A stretch of 64,000 nucleotides of DNA, from assembly GCA_914767715.1 (NCBI GenBank), contig OU612067.1, positions 26,326,162 to 26,390,161 on the forward strand, given 5' to 3'. Position numbers and translations under genes: made by a program. Of the stretch, positions 53,529 through 64,000 are shown one piece after another (positions within the stretch are counted from its first letter, which is position 1; every line of letters starts with the position of its first letter). The notes under the pieces were generated by a model, which had not been told where the DNA came from, searched no databases, and saw only the letters and a program-made list of their open reading frames with translations. This DNA is from Membranipora membranacea. Its lineage: Eukaryota; Bryozoa; Gymnolaemata; Cheilostomatida; Membraniporidae.

Positions 53529-56376
53529 TTAGTTAGTTGCTGAGATCTCATACATCCATTTACCAAACTGATCGCTGTTAGTCCTGATATCCAGATCCAG
53601 TACCTCAGGTTGTTTAGACCAGGGGTGCGAGTATTCATAGGAACCTTCAATGTACCCAACCTGAAATATACACACAAATATATCAACAGATGGATGTATA
53701 TCCTTAAAAGTTCAACATAGCTGTTCACAACGAAGTACTTGTAACATCTGTATTGTATGTTGTCTCATCTCCGGCTGAATCAGATAAATGTAAATAAAAA
53801 CTGTGCAGAATCTTGGCCAAACCGTCTGTTGCATTAGCGGTTGATATCAACGAGATTTGGGGCTGTTCTGTCAAGTTAGATATGTATTTTAATTCTAAAT
53901 GTGACCAAGCTCCTATTGAGATGTTTATGTGACCACCACTTGAACTCTTCCAATTCTATTTCTTTGCCTAGTTGTGATAAAATCTTGTATAATATCGCTT
54001 TGCTTAATTATGGTAGTGTGAAATAATTTTTTTGATCTATGGATGTATGACGGTAGTGCAATCTACCATGTAGATGGGTTATTAATTGTCAAGTACAATG
54101 CTCTATCATTGTACCGATATCAGGGCATTTATCAAAGGAAATTAAGCTTGTACAACTATTAGATTTTAAGATCCTGATTTCGCCCCTACGGAGGGCGGAG
54201 GAGCCTGTGATCCTTGTCAGCACTCTCAGCTACAGACATCGGATATCAGCAACTTTACTCTAATCACTCCTCAAGGTGCAATAAACAGTATAAAAAAACA
54301 TAATATAATAATAAATATAAAAATAATTGTGTAGAGCGGCAAGCTTGGAGCTCTGGTTTATCAGGAGTATACTTACAGAGCCTCCCCACAGTTCTGTTTT
54401 CCATTCTAGAGAAGAGTAAAGCATTATAGCAGCGGTAACCTGACCGTCAGTAGCTAACACGAGCTGAAATCTGTTCTTCTGTGTACTTCCGTCCTGTATT
54501 TAAAAAAAATATTGGTCAAAGGTTCCTTGATTGTGACTGACTATCGACCATCAACTCTTTCTTTTTTAGTTTTTGTGTACAACCGCAGACATATATGCAG
54601 ATGAGAGTGTTCGTTAGTTTGACCTGCTATTATGCAATGTGTTGGCTCTGATCAGAGCCAACACATTGGCGAACCTGCTACCAGCATACAACTCTACAGT
54701 GATTAAACATAAATCGCCACAGCACATCAATGTTTTATGTAACAAGTCTATAATGTAGCCTAACTTTGCGGCAAAACTTTTAGAACGACCAATATTGGAT
54801 GAAGTTCAGTTGCTGAAAAACTTACCGGGTTTGTCGCTGCAGTGGAAGTTTCAAGGTCATGCCATGTGACCACAATAGCTTTGTCAGCTGTAAATGAGGT
54901 ACCGTCGGAGAAAAGAACAGCATTGTTTCTGACTATAACACAATTCATAAAGAGAGCATTGAAAAAACGCATAACATTTAATTGCTAAGGGGTGTGAGGT
55001 TATGGTTCTCCACATTTATCCACCTATGGTAGGCTTTTTCAACGGAACAAGTTTGGTACCTATGCTACACATTATACATTACATTACAGATACATGCATA
55101 TCATGATTCTCAAAAAGCATATTTGAGAGTGGATCCGGAGTTGTAGACCTACCATCTGCAGTAGTCCTGTTGAGAATGACAGGGTCTGTCGTAGTGCGGT
55201 AATACATAGTGGCCTCAGAGCTTATTCCAAAGTCACTGAACACATTGATATAACCATATGATCGTCGAGGGCAAGATGCAGCAGCGCAAGTCAACCTTAA
55301 TCGTCCTGTTACCCATGGCTAGAATGAAATAAAAAATATTTGCTCTCATGCAACAACAAACAAGAATAATGGTTTGCTGCTTGGAGAAGTTATGTTCCTG
55401 TGTTTATATATTTTTATGCTATAAGATTAGTTTTATCAAATCAAAGAATTTGGCATAGTAGTATATAATACAAATAAAAGAAGAGTAAGGGCCCAGCCAG
55501 ACAGTCCGAAGACTAGAGTGACGGCTGTCCCAATGGACACCCAAGTAAAACACCGACACAAGCCGAAAAGTCGACCCAAGGACCCATAGACCCAAAGGCG
55601 CTCAGCCAGACCAGACATGTGATTGTTCCCAGATCCTGTCCAATTTTCCAAAAGGTACCTGCTGTACAGTTTCACACCTGTGTACAACAGGGACCTCCCT
55701 ACCCTGTTGTTGTTAGCTTGAATTGTTTTTAGGGCTTTTGATCTAGTACCATGGTTGTGTTCTGGCAAAAGTTTTAAAATATCTTCCGTTGGAAGTGTTT
55801 TTAAAAGCAGTTTTTGTATGGAATCGTTGTTCAAGTGTTCAAAAGCCGCCACTGCGGTTGAAGGGAACCAGAATAGTTTTGTGTTACTAGTATTATTGGT
55901 AGATCAAAGTATTATGAAATATTACGACTTACATTAACTTCAGTGAAAGTAGCTCCGTGGACATTCAGAGTAAATGGGATGGTTTCTTTACCTAATCTCC
56001 CGACATTCTTTTGCTCAGAGTCTCCCTCCGCAGCTCCGTATGGGTAAAGGAGGCCATCTCCAGAGGCTACAGAAAATAATTCGGTCATTCATACACTCAT
56101 TACAGGCTATTATAATATCTACATTATAATTATACATTATCGGCTTTCTCTAAAGTTCCAGTGATTGAAAACTTTGAAAAAGAGACTGGAATTATTTGAA
56201 TTTAGTAAATTAAGCAAATTTACAAATTATCCACTTTATATATGCATCACATTGTAGAAAACCATTTAAAAAAAATAGAAGGGTAGTAACCAGTAACTCA
56301 ACTCACCTTTAGCTATTCCAAAAACACACGAGTTCAATAAAAGAACTAATGATAAGAAGGCAGATGAGTTCAGCAT
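53529..56376 (-). CDS. Secreted NIDO-domain protein
   Basis: Six minus-strand exons, 56376-56307, 56066-55933, 55318-55153, 54932-54826, 54493-54377 and 53660-53529, join to 726 nt (241 codons plus stop) with all phases matching. The first encodes a signal peptide (FLSLVLLLNSCVFG). The rest follow the NIDO domain of nidogen, tectorin and mucin-like proteins: LLYPYGAAEGD; IPFTLNVHGATFTEV; TMYYRTTTDPVILNRTTA; AIVVTWHDLE; RFQLVLATDGQ with YSSLEW. The usual NGxISF-to-PFWAD stretch between exons 2 and 3 is replaced by WVTGRLRLTCAAASC, so either an exon is missed in the 614-bp intron or the domain is atypical. No EGF, sushi or membrane segment follows, so it is a stand-alone secreted NIDO protein. 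Role unknown. Confidence 0.87.
55410..55855 (-). repeat. Dispersed repeat R3 (possible LINE 3' end), copy 2, in a NIDO-gene intron
   Basis: Matches 22640-22985. It keeps a 138-codon frame (55852-55436) with LLPEHNHGTRSKALKT and RSLLYTGVKLYSRYLLE, similar in feel to the C-terminal end of LINE ORF2 proteins, followed by a hydrophobic stretch (TAVTLVFGLSGWALTLLLFV). It lies wholly within intron 2, on the same strand as the host gene. Confidence 0.6.
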
Positions 56377-57277
56377 GACTATTCTGTACAGTTCTAATTC
56401 TGCTTGGCAAGTGATAATGGTGATAGCATAGCAGGGATGTCCAATTTTATACTAAAATATCTTGTTTTGAAAAATCAACGCTTCCTGTCTGTGTCTGTTA
56501 AGTGGTGTGATATCATCGCTCTCCGAAAATCCTGTTTGACAACAAGTGAAAATGTTTGCCTGGGTTTCCGAATTTTTTTAATTGTTTTATATTAACCCAC
56601 CCTGAAAATACATTTGAATGATGCAAGTAACTAAGTCTACTCTCATGGAACCAATTGACCGTGTCTCATACCATGAAAACAACTGAAAAACAACATGATT
56701 TTTTAATTTCTAGATTTTAATACGGGTAGCATTACCAGCATGCTTTTATTTTGCAACATAATTATCTGTCTGGAAACAGATTGCAAAATAATATCGGTGT
56801 AAATAAAGTAAAATGTACAGTATAACAACGGCGGTGATTAGATCACAATGTATTGTCTCCGTCAAATGAGAATACCTGAGCATCAACAGAGCCCAGCAGT
56901 CAGCAAACAGCAGTGAGATTAAAACCCAGGATCTCCAACACTAACATTTTAGAACACAGAGACTCAACAGAGCTGAGCTGAGTATTGTAACAATGAATAG
57001 TAGGTCATGTTTTATTAACAAAGCATAAAACAAGAAAATGCAAGTATTAGGAGAGATCAGCACCAAACATCAACCGTTGTCATAAAAAAGCTAAATTATT
57101 TGAGGAAAGTATGACACGATAATAAAATACCCAAAATGCAATTCAACTTGGAATTCCCAGAAAGAGGAGCTTGACATATCAATGTTCAGTGCGAGTCTGA
57201 GAACATTGCATGATGGGATACTCACATATGCGCCCTATTCCAACAGTGCAATAACTTCTGTGTAGTTTGAGTAAACA
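56377..57277. other. Spacer between the NIDO gene and TRAPPC10
   Basis: No coding exon seen. It must hold the NIDO gene promoter; no clear TATA box was identified. Confidence 0.5.
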
Positions 57278-57283
57278 TTTATT
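57278..57283 (-). terminator. Poly(A) signal of TRAPPC10
   Basis: AATAAA on the minus strand about 185 bases beyond the stop codon. Confidence 0.65.
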
Positions 57284-57465
57284 ATACAGCCCGCACAGAT
57301 TATGAACCACAAGGCTGCATCCATTAAGCAGACTGTAGCCATCAAGTTGTGTAACAGGTATAGGTTTAAACTCCATAAATATGAAAGAAGGCGCTTAAAA
57401 AAACTTAAACCTCCTCACAGTTTATGAGCAGAATAACTTAACACCTCACGCTTACTAACATCAGT

Positions 57466-60400
57466 TCATTCCTCAGGGTTATTGATAAAAACTTGAGTTA
57501 GTTTGGAGTTATCGTACACCTGCCCAGGTAGGAATTCTTCATAGTCGGCATTCCTAAGTTTAACTTCAGGCATACAAAGATGTCCGCTGACGAGAGGCAT
57601 CAGAGAGACGATAATACTGGAGGATAATGTAGTCAGAGGTATCTCAATTATCCCTTGAAAATAAATCAATACATCACAACTTAGTTATGGGGGCTATTGT
57701 TGAAATAAAAGACATAAACCTTGTGACTGGTTTTTGGCTCCGTATTCCAAAGATCAAAGGTCTGAGCTTGAACAATGATTCAACTGAATAATCCTATTAA
57801 GCTAAGACAACAGGTATAAAGCACAAGCAAATGGCTCAGGGTGCAGTGTCAAGGCACAATGTTTTCGTTAACTCGCTCTGGTTCAACAATATGATAAGGA
57901 TATAAAACCCACTCAATATTTGTGCTCTGGTGGGCAGAGAGGGCCATAATGACATCAATAATTGCATGTTAGCCCACCAATCAGCACAGGCCAAAAATTA
58001 AATGAAGTCATAGGAATGTAATGTACTACTATCACGCAGCAGAGCATGATTCTTTAAAAATGGGGTTCTACGTTTCTGAAAATCCCTATGACAACATCGT
58101 AACTATCAGACATGTTGAAATATAACAAAAATATTACGCCAGAGTAAGAGCTCACCTGCTTTGGCTCCACTTATTGCCCAGTTACGATCTGTAATTATCT
58201 CATAAGAAACCTTCAGGTGGTCTTCACCTTCACCTGCAGTAAGGTCAAGGTCATTGCTGGCACTGAGCTCTACAATCATTTCACATTCACACAGTGCCTG
58301 CCATGTGTTAGAGATCGAGGGAGAGGATATACTGCAGCTCTCTTGAGAAGGAGACAGGAAATACTCATGAGAGGACTGCCGGGACAAGGATAGAGGAGAC
58401 ATTGGTATCCCAGATTTGATGAAGCGTGTCATGATCAGCTGTGTCTAAAAAGTACAAAACAATTTAGTGTGAATGAAATAATGAGCACCTTTTTTGGTCA
58501 GTATGATCTATAATGAAATATTGTTGAACTATTTTATTCGTTGTATATCACAGCACACAATATTTCAAAAAGGGTCAACTGAACCAATTCAAAATATGCA
58601 ACCAAAGACATTTATACTCATCATCATCATAGAGGCCAGAAGTCATCGTTTTGTTCATTGCTGTGATGACGATAGAGGTATAAGAATTTACAAACCTTGA
58701 TGATATTTATAGATATATCAGTAGTGAATATACACAGATCATCATCATCAGTATCCTTATCTGATTTATCATCTGTATACTCAGTGAACGAGACAGCAAA
58801 AGAACACCTCATTGAGTCATAACTTGTTGAGTTATCTTCTCCTAACTCTAGTCTCCATAAAAATGTCAATGATGAGCGATTGGACAGTTTCTGAATACGA
58901 AACAGATAAAAAACAGAGGACTAAAGATGCGATAGCACGATGCTGTATAAAAATCAGATGCACTGAACACATGGTGGTGGTGGTGGTATTTCTGTGTTTC
59001 CACCAGAAGACAATGATTTTGAACAAGTGGAACATGATTCATGAGCTGCAGAGAATAACCATTTTCATACATATTCCATGACTGCTATTGTTATATAATC
59101 CTTACCCACAAATTCTGAGATTGATTGAGGCTTGTGAATTTAGTCCTATCTCCATCAGCGGATTTATCTCTTATTTGAAGGTTAGGATTAGAGATTTTAA
59201 GCAGTCGATCAGGAACCAATGAGAAAAGTGAGATCTGAACCAGCTTCCTACATTAGATAAATAAATCAAAACGGTTATTTTTATCCTCAAAACAGCATTC
59301 AGAAGCTGACAAACTCACCTTGGTCATAACATTCATGGAGAAGCATAACATACAGATAACACATGCATAATACATATGCATTTACATATCTATACGTATT
59401 TCAACAATGCAAATGTTATTTTTTCATAGTGTAGCATCGCCATTATGCATGAAGCTTAATAATCAATTCTACAAATAATATTATATTATATCAAATTAGA
59501 GTCTTACTGTTGTCTGGCGGTATGTAGTTTACTCTTAATCTCTACAGGACACTGACAGTCTATACTCTGTGTGACTGTGTACTCATCTTCTGTGTCTGCT
59601 CCGAATATTACCTCTATCTGTAAATCAACATACATTCAGTTAAGTATGTCGCTATTGTGACTAGGGACCTTAGCGGTAAAAATAAACTGGATATCTATCT
59701 ATCTATCTATCTATGTCAAAGAATTAGTTTAATTACTCAGCCTATTAGTTGTATATTTCTATACAACTACTACTACTGCTGCTACTCCTACAAATGACCA
59801 GTAAGGAGATAGAAATCAACATCGATCATTATGTATGATTTTAAGGCAACAGTGATCAACATATATTTTCCCTAATTACAAATGTTTGTAAAAAATTGAC
59901 TATATTCTTTTCGAGGTTCCCCAATCTACATACTCGAAGAAGTATACACACAAAACGAATATGACTAGACTATTGATACAGTTTTCATAAACACATACTG
60001 GAATGGTCTGAGACCCTGGGCTGATGGTTTTGTTCTCAGTTTTCAGTGAGAACTCCTGTATATCCTCAGCAGACTGGAATGGAATAGACAGAGAAGCCTC
60101 TGTACAATGAAGGCTTGGTGGTTCTGTAAAATGACTGTCTGTTATACACATCGGTATCGTGTTTCTCAGTCCTTTAAAACGTGTTCCAGCACCTGTAACG
60201 TGTAACGGGAAAAGGAACTGGTTGAAGTAGAGAATTCCTAAACCTGTTCGCTGAGTGATATAACAGTACTTTTAAATGGTTAGAGTGAGACGTTTTCAAT
60301 GGAAATTTGCTTCAGCACGACAAATTTAACCCATAAACCCCACCTATAACTTATGTAGCAGAGTAGAGTCCTATCAGTAAAAAAGGAAGTATCGAAACTG

Positions 60401-63400
60401 TACTCAATGATTAAAAATCCATTAAACAAAAGTTCAGCAGGTTAAATAATAACAGGCCGCCACAGGGAGGAGTCTCAGGCAGTTAGCGAACGGGGATAAT
60501 ATACTTACCACTATTTATAGTAACTTGAGGTGGGTGTTTTCCTTTGATGGTATATTTACAAGCCTCAGCCTGTACAAATAGATCTATGTGCTGTCTCTGT
60601 ATTCTAATCTGATGTACCTCAAAATCTCCCACCTCACAATCCTACAAATCATGAGTAACTTGTAAAGACTCATATTCTGACATAATGGGATTGGATTATT
60701 CAAAGCGTAATTGAAGAAATATTGGTAAACACATACTTCCTAGAGCATAACACTACTTTTTGTTCAAATTTTGGATACATTGGTTGGATGGAATTGGAGG
60801 TTACTTATATCATACAGGTGCGAGGGCTTTCAAGGAAAACCAATTTTAGCTCAGAGGCAACAGCCATATGAAGGTACCACTGTTTGAAATGCTTTAATCA
60901 GTGGAAGAAAATAAGATTCACCCTTTGGGACCTTTTACCATCTATTATAACTATTTGAGCATACCTCCAATGTAAACACCAAACGATTCTGACCAGAGTT
61001 TATTTCTCCAGACCCGAGAGATGAAGAGAATTCTTTTTCCTCCTGACCGAGCTCCACTGTGTTCTTACTCAGATTTCTTATCATCTGACCTGATCAATCA
61101 GAGAAATTCATTAAAATACATACAAGGTTCAGCAGGATGTGAAAAACTGTATCATTGAGGAGTTTACCATGGGTCATTGAAAAGTGCAGACAACTTCGAT
61201 TTTTTAAACAGGTAATTGAATATAAATGATTCAGTGATTGCAATATGCTGATGCTTTGACCTAGACACCCTGTGTTGTAGCTTACTATAAAGAGTGGTCA
61301 GTCATAGAAGTGGCATGCAGCTACAGGGGCTGGCTTGAGAACTCTTGGTTTCCCATTAGCATTGCAAATTGAACCACGGCAATATTTGGGTGTAACATAT
61401 ATTTATCGAAATGGATTGAGATTTGTTTTGCAAATCCATGTTGAGGTAAAGCCCCGCCTTGGTCGAAACAACCTACTCAGCTACACCCACCTGTATTCAG
61501 TGAATCTTTGAGGCTAAGCAATGTGTGTGTATTATCACAAGTGAGACCACAGGCTATTTCTCCTTTATCATTAGTATCACAGTAAGCTAACAGTGGGACG
61601 TCGGGAACAATTCGATCTATCAAATATGAGAATAAGAGATCAGAGCATTGTAATAATGTTGTTGTAGCTGGTTGGAACACTCGTATATGAGTCATGATTT
61701 CAATAAAGAAATAACAAAAAAATAATGAGAGAATTTATATTCAACTAATATACCATTGTTGAAATTTATCGAAATGGTCGGCCAATGGGTTAACAGGAAA
61801 ATTCAGCAAATTTATGATCTTTTTTTATAATCAGTATTTATTGAGCCACTGTGAACTCACTATTAAGAAGATCGTGATCAAGTGATTCAGAAATATACAC
61901 TAGTGTTGGAGACTTTCTTGAAAAGTTTTCAGGATATAATATGATGATAATTATAATAGATAATATAATAATTATCATCCTTGATATCGAAGTTCTACAT
62001 TATCCGCAATCAACCACCAGATCAGATAGGAACTCGTTACTTACTCTACACATCAGGACTTACCTCTTCTTGATTTAGGTCTTAGTTTCCTCTTCTCACT
62101 GCCGTTCTGTTCCTGTACAGGACGTATTAGAGCGGTGATAGAATCAAAACTCATCACACCGGGTAGTCTGGAGTTCATACTGAGAGTAAGGCTGGCTGTG
62201 TTTGTGTGTAGGTTGTGCTTCACAGAGAGGGAGGGTGTGGTTATAGCGTAGTCTTCTACTATAACAACCGGATCTGTAAGACACGCCAGGGAGTGTTTGT
62301 TTTATAATCTCACCATAGAGTTGTTACATATAATATTATTATAATATAATTGATAACATAATAAATAATACATAATATAATGTTATTGTATTTTTGTATA
62401 TAATAACGAACGCTATGATTATCGCAGAATTATGAACTTTTTTAAAAGACTTGCTTTATAAAGTCTATGATTGTTTGGATGAATTCTGGTGGTCTTTCAG
62501 TTGAAAAAGTACCAAGTTGCTGTAAGATATACTCTTACTGAGATGAGCAGAGAGATTGCCAGGGGTCTCTTTTCCGAATTGAAAATCGCTCACTACATGA
62601 TGAACTATACATCATCTGTATGAACGCATTTGCCTAATTGAAAGACTACAAGAGATTGGATTTTGAGCTAAGTTGCGAGGATTTTGCTAACTGAAAGATT
62701 CTTTGGGTACCTCTGTCCAGCAGAGCAATATGAGAGTCTCAAGTTGGTATACAGACACACCTCTATATAATCACTTTTTAAAGACTCATTATTATAAATC
62801 TGAGATCTAGTAAAAGAAAAAATTAATACTTGCATGGTTGAATTCTGGGAATCCCTTCCAGCACATACAGACAACCTTTAGTTAGTTACAAATGGTTATC
62901 CCTTTGAGATGAATACATACCATCATTTATAGAGGAGAGCTCAAACTCTGTTATCTTCTGATAATATTCCTGCCTCTTCTCCAGAGAAGCTTCTTTATGT
63001 GACGCTATCTTCATACAGCCTCTCAAGTATGACGCTGTGTTCCCTAAATCATGAGAAAAAGACGGTCGATCTCAAACTGAGTCTTGACTGTGAGAAACCT
63101 CGGGGCTTTCTTGGGTTTCGGCTTTTCAGTGATTCGCTGATTAATAAATATTATTATAAAGAGTGCATAATAATGCGCAATGTCGAAATCTATTTGTTCT
63201 GAGTTGGAGCTACCCTCCAATGCTACGCAGAGACAACATTGGTGTATAACTGTACATTATATGAGAATGATACGTAAAATCATAAGTTGTATATAAAGAT
63301 ATAGTTCTCTGTTAGTTAGATCACTTCTAGCCACCAGTTGATTAAAATCAAGAATGGAAATCCGAGCCTAATGATTGTGTATTGATGTACAATATATCAT

Positions 63401-63719
63401 GAAAACAGGGCACCCAACTCAATAGCTTGTGTCTCTGTATTCTTTGTGTCCGGATTCATAATCAAGGGTTACAAAGGACGCTAGGTAGGCAGCTTCCTGA
63501 CTGAACAGGGCCATTACTACCAATGAACATGGAGCCTGAGCGAGAATAATTGTTTTGATGCCAGGCTAGATACCATATTAAGTCCTCTCACCTATCATAT
63601 GCTCACACTGAGCGAGTTGTTCCCATGTATCCAGTTCCAGTTTAGTCCACTGATCATTAGCAAACAGCTGTAGACAGTTGAGGAGGAAAGCCTGAGCTTG
63701 CTGTGGTTTGTTTGAGGAC
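57466..63719 (-). CDS. TRAPPC10: Trafficking protein particle complex subunit 10, C-terminal half
   Basis: Twelve minus-strand exons: 63719-63592, 63043-62921, 62273-62064, 61616-61491, 61089-60965, 60641-60509, 60192-59999, 59617-59508, 59247-59106, 58890-58696, 58444-58156 and 57653-57466. All phases match; they encode about 654 codons including the stop. The 5' half lies beyond the right edge. Telling stretches are QAQAFLLNCLQLFANDQW, EKEFSSSLGSGEINSGQN, LTFLWRLELGEDNS, SYEIITDRNWAISGAKAG followed by GIIEIPL, MPLVSGHLCMPEVKL, and the terminal LPGQVYDNSKLTQVF, which follow the vertebrate TRAPPC10 C-terminus in order. TRAPPC10 is a TRAPPII subunit that helps activate Rab GTPases at the Golgi. 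Exon 10 uses a GTTTGT donor. Several short introns hold simple repeats. Confidence 0.93.
59693..59714 (+). repeat. (ATCT)n microsatellite in a TRAPPC10 intron
   Basis: About five and a half ATCT units. A second short run of CTA/CTG triplets follows near 59765-59788. Confidence 0.9.
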
Positions 63720-64000
63720 CTGCAATCACAGAAGATGAATTCAAACACAGTTAAATGTAGATGTACACTTATGTTAATGGGTATGCACTCATATCTTTAC
63801 CCTGAATGCCTGTCGTCTGTGACATTGTTGAAAACTGTTAATGTTGCCTTTTATCTGGTATGAACACTTTTTGCAAGCTGTTATATTTCATATTTCCTTT
63901 CCTTGTTTCATTACCATACTTGTAGTGGCATTCTTTTATGAGGTTGGTTGATGGTGGAATGTCATTACCAAGAGCTCATGCCGAGTTCAAGCTCTCAAAC
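63720..64000. other. TRAPPC10 intron running off the window
   Basis: Upstream of the acceptor at 63720; no further exon recognised before the edge. Confidence 0.6.

Noticed and set aside
58812-59081. Frames on both strands around a GGT repeat
   Set aside because: They overlap TRAPPC10 exon 10 and the adjacent intron; the exon frame explains the coding signal.
1-64000. CRISPR arrays, bacterial operons, rRNA genes
   Set aside because: None seen; short repeats present are transposon-related or simple repeats.

Overview
The window is metazoan nuclear DNA. Host genes are split into short exons with GT-AG introns, the sequence is AT-rich, and it is crowded with transposable elements. The host proteins (C-type lectin/sushi receptor, VMO1-like protein, NIDO protein, TRAPPC10) and the transposon types fit an invertebrate (sponge, mollusc, cnidarian or invertebrate deuterostome). 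I cannot name the species. There are no bacterial operons, CRISPR arrays or rRNA genes.

Layout. (1) 1-9366: a Ty3/gypsy LTR retrotransposon on the minus strand with one long gag-pol frame. An apparently full-length non-LTR retrotransposon (ORF1 and ORF2 both open) sits inside its leader. (2) 9367-20887: copy A of a large segmental duplication. It carries a sushi/C-type-lectin receptor gene that is frameshifted and has lost its membrane-anchoring 3' end. A 3.77-kb DNA transposon encoding a spliced zinc-finger-like protein lies in intron 8, and a TTAA-flanked MITE lies near the end. (3) 20888-32300: gene-poor repeat-rich DNA with a hAT transposase relic, a tRNA-like sequence, a TA-flanked MITE, a large inverted repeat, a 5'-truncated LINE, a pyrimidine tract, a TRIM-like element with 408-bp LTRs, and a tRNA-derived SINE. 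(4) 32850-35217: a complete VMO1-like gene with TATA box and poly(A) signal. (5) 35770-39000: an orphan exon candidate and a decayed LINE ORF1. (6) 39001-49551: copy B of the duplication. Its receptor gene is intact: 17 coding exons whose lengths sum to 2706 nt (901 codons plus stop), all phases matching. (7) 50337-52060: an unrecognised small minus-strand gene. (8) 53529-56376: a six-exon secreted NIDO-domain protein, minus strand. (9) 57466-63719: the last twelve exons of TRAPPC10, minus strand, continuing past the right edge.

The most notable host feature is the receptor pair. Copy B predicts a type I membrane protein: signal peptide, sushi, two C-type lectin-like domains, two sushi-plus-mucin-stalk units, one transmembrane helix and a short tail. 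Copy A predicts at most a soluble truncated form. The two copies serve as filled and empty sites for several transposons, so insertion points and target duplications can be read directly. The most unusual mobile element is the 3.77-kb transposon at 13950-17721, with long imperfect inverted ends, 3-bp target duplication, subterminal tandem repeats and a multi-exon gene with CxxC and YHxxC modules.
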